From contig NZ_BOOW01000030.1 of assembly GCF_016863435.1 (NCBI RefSeq), forward strand, positions 186,001 to 250,000: a stretch of DNA of 64,000 bases. The letters are read 5' to 3'. The notes beneath the pieces are model-generated. The model saw nothing but the letters and a program-made list of their open reading frames with translations, did not search any database and was not told where the DNA came from. The position numbers and the translations under genes are program-made. The DNA comes from Sinosporangium siamense. GTDB taxonomy: Bacteria > Actinomycetota > Actinomycetes > Streptosporangiales > Streptosporangiaceae. How positions within the stretch are numbered: position 1 is the first letter of the stretch; every line of letters begins with the position of its first letter. This document shows positions 62,297 through 64,000 of this stretch, one piece after another.

Positions 62297-63407
62297 AGAG
62301 CAGGGAGCACACGACCACCATGACGGTGAGCACGACGGGATAGCCGTAGGGCGACCTGGCCTCCGGCATGTGGTCGAAGTTCATGCCGTAGATGCCGGCG
62401 ATCATGGTGGGCACCGCCATGATCGCCACCCAGGACGAGATGCGCCGCATGTCCTCGTTGACCAGAGCGTTCGAGCGGGCGAGGGCCGCCTGGAGTATCG
62501 AGTTGCACAACTCGTTGGAGAGCTCGACCTGCTCACACACCCGGGCCAGGTGGTCGACGACGTCGCGGAAGTAGTCGCGCATCCCCGAGGGGATCATGCG
62601 CCGCTGCGCCAGGCTCGACAGCGGTGCCACGAGCGGCGTGACCGCCCGCTTCATGTCGATCATCTCGCGCTTGAGCTGGTAGATGCGGCCGATGTCGCGC
62701 GAGCTGACCGACGCGAACACCGTCGCCTCGACCTCCTCCAACTCCTCCTGCATGAGGTCGGCGACGTGGAGGTAGCGGTCGACGACGTGGTCGGCGATGG
62801 CGTGCAGCACACCCGCCGGGCCGCGGTCGAGCAGCTCGGACTTGCTCTCCAGCCGGGCCCGCACCTCGGCGAGGGGGCAGTGCTCGCCGTGGCGGACCGT
62901 CACCACGAAGTCGGGGCCGACGAACGCCATGATCTCGCCGGTGCCGATGATCTCGCCCGCGGCGTCCTGGTCGTCGTAGTCGAGGAAGGCGAGGGTCTTG
63001 AGCACGACGAACAACGAGTCGCCGTAGCGCTCGACCTTGGGCCGCTGGTGCGCCTTCACGGCGTCCTCGACCGCCAGGGGGTGCAACCGGAACACCTGGG
63101 CCAGCCACTCGACCTCAGCCGCCTCGGGCTCGTGCAGCCCGACCCAGACGAAGGCCCGGCCCGCCTCGGCTCCGCCGTCCTGCCACTCGTGGTGGCTGCG
63201 GACCAGTGCGAGGGCGTCCACGACGCTCTCGGACTTGATCTTGACGCCGTTGATGTAAGCGCCGTATTCCACGAGCGAGCGGCTCGGCGGAGCCGCGGAG
63301 CTGCTCTTGACGATGACCTTGGCCGCCTTGGCGCGGGCGCGGTTGTCGCGGTTGTCAGTGGTGCGGTGGTGACGGTTCATGCGGGTGAACAGGGTGGAGG
63401 AGCGCAT
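62244..63407 (-). CDS. corA: CorA-family magnesium/cobalt transporter
   Basis: A 387-residue protein with a large N-terminal cytosolic domain (WVGLHEPEAAEVEWLAQVF, HPLAVEDAVKAHQRPKVERYGDSLFVVLKTL) and two C-terminal helices. The GMN selectivity motif is in IAGIYGMNFDHMPEARSPYGYP, followed by the second helix (VVLTVMVVVCSLLYRHF) and a basic tail. ATG 63407 follows GGGAAGG. A short, well-initiated open frame lies upstream of it on the same strand. Confidence 0.93.
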   Translation of the reverse strand: MRSSTLFTRMNRHHRTTDNRDNRARAKAAKVIVKSSSAAPPSRSLVEYGAYINGVKIKSESVVDALALVRSHHEWQDGGAEAGRAFVWVGLHEPEAAEVEWLAQVFRLHPLAVEDAVKAHQRPKVERYGDSLFVVLKTLAFLDYDDQDAAGEIIGTGEIMAFVGPDFVVTVRHGEHCPLAEVRARLESKSELLDRGPAGVLHAIADHVVDRYLHVADLMQEELEEVEATVFASVSSRDIGRIYQLKREMIDMKRAVTPLVAPLSSLAQRRMIPSGMRDYFRDVVDHLARVCEQVELSNELCNSILQAALARSNALVNEDMRRISSWVAIMAVPTMIAGIYGMNFDHMPEARSPYGYPVVLTVMVVVCSLLYRHFRRNGWLGAKPRQS

Positions 63408-63530
63408 GGCAATGCCTTCCCGCCCAGCGTCGTTCCCTTACGCGCAAACGAAATCGCCTCAACGCAAAAGCGGGACGGTGTCCGAAAATCCATTAGGAGG
63501 ACAACGTCAGAAGAGGTGATGCGCGTAGGC

Positions 63531-63620
63531 CTACAGCCGGGCCGCCGATGCCGATATGGAGTGGCCAAGGGCGCGCACGACGAACGTGCGCCATCGAGTA
63601 CTGCTGGGATCACCAGACAT
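63531..63620 (-). CDS. Small ORF upstream of corA, possible leader peptide (29 aa)
   Basis: ATG 63620 is preceded by GGAGGTGG with a six-base gap, one of the best ribosome-binding sites in the window. It encodes MSGDPSSTRWRTFVVRALGH then SISASAARL and a stop, 123 bases before corA. No homology is recognised. Enterobacterial corA has a leader ORF that controls it, so a regulatory peptide is plausible. The rest of the 63408-63893 gap holds the DnaA boxes and otherwise nothing recognised; no M-box pattern is seen. Confidence 0.4.
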   Translation of the reverse strand: MSGDPSSTRWRTFVVRALGHSISASAARL

Positions 63621-63847
63621 CCCGGACCACCTCCAATCACCACGAGGCATCAAAAAGCCGCCCAAACTTAGCACAAGGCACGCGGCGCAAGCCATCCTAG
63701 CCCTCAGGGCAACGCGCGATCCCCGCTTCCCCCACCGTCCCCAGGTGACGCATGTCACTGTGCCCACCGGCCACCCGCACCGCGACCCGCATCCGCGCAG
63801 GCCCCGGGGCCGCGTCCGCCGGAGGCCGGGCCGATTATGCACGGATG

Positions 63848-63868
63848 TTGTCCACAGCCTGTGGATAA
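63848..63868. promoter_or_regulatory. Inverted pair of DnaA boxes upstream of purD
   Basis: TTGTCCACA (the actinobacterial DnaA-box consensus) at 63848-63856 faces TGTGGATAA, the reverse of TTATCCACA, at 63860-63868, separated by three bases. The second box overlaps the expected -35 position of the purD promoter. Confidence 0.65.
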
Positions 63869-63880
63869 AGACGACTCCGC

Positions 63881-63893
63881 TAGGCTCAGCCGC
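63881..63893 (+). promoter_or_regulatory. -10 element and leaderless start of purD
   Basis: TAGGCT (63881-63886) is followed by seven bases and the GTG start of purD, the same geometry as before pyrE, indicating a leaderless mRNA. Confidence 0.5.
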
Positions 63894-64000
63894 GTGCGCG
63901 TACTTGTGATTGGTTCCGGAGGGCGCGAGCACGCGCTCTGCCGTTCCCTCAGCCTTGATCCGAAGGTCACCGACCTCCACTGCGCCCCCGGCAACGCGGG
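63894..64000 (+). CDS. purD: Phosphoribosylamine-glycine ligase, N-terminal part
   Basis: The visible 35 residues start [20 protein letters not shown] and include LHCAPGNAG, the unmistakable N-terminus of GAR synthetase, which ligates glycine to phosphoribosylamine in purine synthesis. The gene leaves the window on the right. The GTG at 63894 directly follows a promoter, so the transcript would be leaderless. Confidence 0.9.
   Translation, partial: MRVLVIGSGGREHALCRSLSLDPKVTDLHCAPGNA

Overview
This is a high-GC (about 65-70%) actinobacterial chromosome segment. Dense, translationally coupled genes, GTG/TTG starts, leaderless promoters (TAGGCT seven bases before the start codon of pyrE and purD), a conservon-type kinase, an excalibur-domain nuclease and the fba - DUF3151 - purA order all fit an actinomycete of the Streptosporangiales type. 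The family and genus are inferred from gene content, not proven.

Region 1 (1-16 kb) is a catabolic block, almost all on the minus strand. A 2-oxoadipate dioxygenase/decarboxylase (HglS, DUF1338) and an ALDH7-type aminoadipate-semialdehyde dehydrogenase lie divergent from a LysR regulator. Next come a PTE-family hydrolase with a TetR regulator, then a three-domain fusion (hydroxylysine-kinase-like, M23-like, phospho-lyase-type class III aminotransferase). Last is an operon of a five-gene oligopeptide-type ABC importer, amidase, amidohydrolase and acyl-CoA ligase. Three copies of one imperfect palindrome (8140, 11098, 13031) precede the importer operon, the fusion gene and the PTE-TetR pair, so they look like one TetR regulon. 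The enzymes together read as a pathway for 5-hydroxylysine (or a related amine) feeding into the aminoadipate route.

Region 2 (17-33 kb) holds a D,D-carboxypeptidase, a TetR/membrane-protein pair, a secreted nuclease and a GntR-controlled locus: VOC, GntR, cupin, a VOC stub, a BMP-type nucleoside/sugar ABC importer and an alcohol dehydrogenase. A PucR-type regulator facing an M20 amidohydrolase, a solitary chorismate synthase and a small membrane protein follow.

Region 3 (33-40 kb) looks plastic. An orphan CvnA-like kinase is followed by a tandem repeat that resembles a decayed CRISPR array, then DUF1203, an MMPL remnant, a secreted hypothetical protein, another remnant and a likely toxin-antitoxin pair (XRE-ImmA plus PIN-like).

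Region 4 (40-54.5 kb) is signalling: a response regulator, a seven-HAMP hybrid kinase and a divergent SpoIIE-type phosphatase. An S9 peptidase homologue lacking its nucleophile, an rRNA methyltransferase, an orphan CRISPR array (no cas genes in the window), a NYN-domain protein and a membrane-tethered sigma factor follow.

Region 5 (54.7-64 kb) is core metabolism: pyrE, fba, DUF3151, purA, a glycerophosphodiester phosphodiesterase, a membrane-anchored beta-propeller protein, corA with a possible leader peptide, and the start of purD behind an inverted pair of DnaA boxes.
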